Assembly: GCA_002298885.1 (NCBI GenBank)
Contig: DBMK01000273.1
Coordinates: 1 to 7,234, forward strand
Length of the DNA stretch: 7,234 bases
Direction of reading: 5' to 3'
Source: Anaerolineaceae bacterium UBA700
GTDB lineage: Bacteria > Chloroflexota > Anaerolineae > Anaerolineales > Anaerolineaceae
Shown here: in pieces, positions 7,140-7,234 of the stretch
How positions within the stretch are numbered: position 1 is the first letter of the stretch
How the letters are laid out: every line of letters begins with the position of its first letter
Translations under genes and position numbers: made by a program
Notes under the pieces: model-generated
The model's input: only the letters and a program-made list of their open reading frames with translations
Told to the model about the DNA's origin: nothing
Database searches by the model: none

Positions 7140-7170
7140 ATTATAGCAAATTGATCAGCAAAAGAGTCCA
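7140..7170 (-). promoter_or_regulatory. Extended -10 promoter giving a likely leaderless mRNA
   Basis: On the minus strand the hexamer TATAAT (7145 to 7140) is preceded by TGC (7148-7146), an extended -10. A weak -35 match TGGACT (7170 to 7165) lies 19 bp upstream. The usual 6-nt gap from -10 to +1 places the first transcribed base at 7133, which is the A of the ATG. The six bases between the hexamer and the ATG contain no SD. This supports transcription starting at the start codon. Confidence 0.7.
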
Positions 7171-7186
7171 TTGATATTTTAGTGGT

Positions 7187-7204
7187 GCATCGTATTTACG
7201 GTGC
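7187..7204. promoter_or_regulatory. 18-bp near-palindrome upstream of the glycosyltransferase promoter
   Basis: GCATCGTAT and TTACGGTGC are inverted copies with 7 of 9 positions complementary, centred at 7195/7196. The position, about 17 bp beyond the putative -35, would suit a regulator binding site. A short palindrome in AT-rich sequence can be chance, so this is weak. Confidence 0.25.
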
Positions 7205-7211
7205 TTTTGCT

Positions 7212-7234
7212 TCACCCCCAACCCCCTCTGCCAC
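7212..7234 (+). repeat. Start of a C-rich repeat-like tract, cut by the window edge
   Basis: The final bases hold CACCCCCAACCCCCTCTGCC. They resemble the C-rich arm of dispersed intergenic palindromic repeats that I remember from Chloroflexota and cyanobacteria, where a G-rich arm follows. The second arm would lie outside the window, so this cannot be confirmed here. Confidence 0.25.

Overview
The window comes from a GC-rich bacterium with AT-rich intergenic gaps and strong Shine-Dalgarno (SD) sites. The gene content, the TGCTATAAT promoter core and the C-rich tract at the right edge fit a Chloroflexota (Anaerolineae-like) genome. That assignment rests on remembered patterns, not on a phylogenetic marker, and is only moderately supported.

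Layout, left to right. (1) Positions 1-189 are non-coding: a perfect 15-bp palindrome at the edge, an extended -10 promoter, and a leader of about 109 nt that holds three evenly spaced copies of a hexamer in alternating orientation. (2) Four plus-strand genes follow with small gaps and no visible internal promoter or terminator, so they may be one operon. They are a Tm-1-like/UPF0261 ATP-binding protein (190-1410), a PEP-hydrolase-type TIM-barrel protein (1452-2282), a cytoplasmic-looking M4-like gluzincin metallopeptidase (2320-4296) and a ComEC-type metallo-beta-lactamase-fold hydrolase (4296-5837). The last two share one base at the stop/start junction. (3) A short convergent gap carries a Rho-independent terminator that reads on the minus strand. 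(4) A GT4-type glycosyltransferase (7133-5916) lies on the minus strand. Its -10 box is placed so that transcription should begin at the A of the ATG, which would give a leaderless mRNA. (5) The right edge holds its promoter, a near-palindrome and the start of a C-rich repeat-like tract.

How the genes may work together. The first two proteins match the two halves of the plant/fungal Tm-1 protein, so they probably act as partners on a small-molecule substrate that remains unknown. The metallopeptidase and the MBL hydrolase form a tightly coupled two-enzyme cassette for which I cannot name a described system. It is the best candidate here for something undescribed. Whether the two pairs are functionally linked is open. 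The glycosyltransferase looks like an independent transcription unit.
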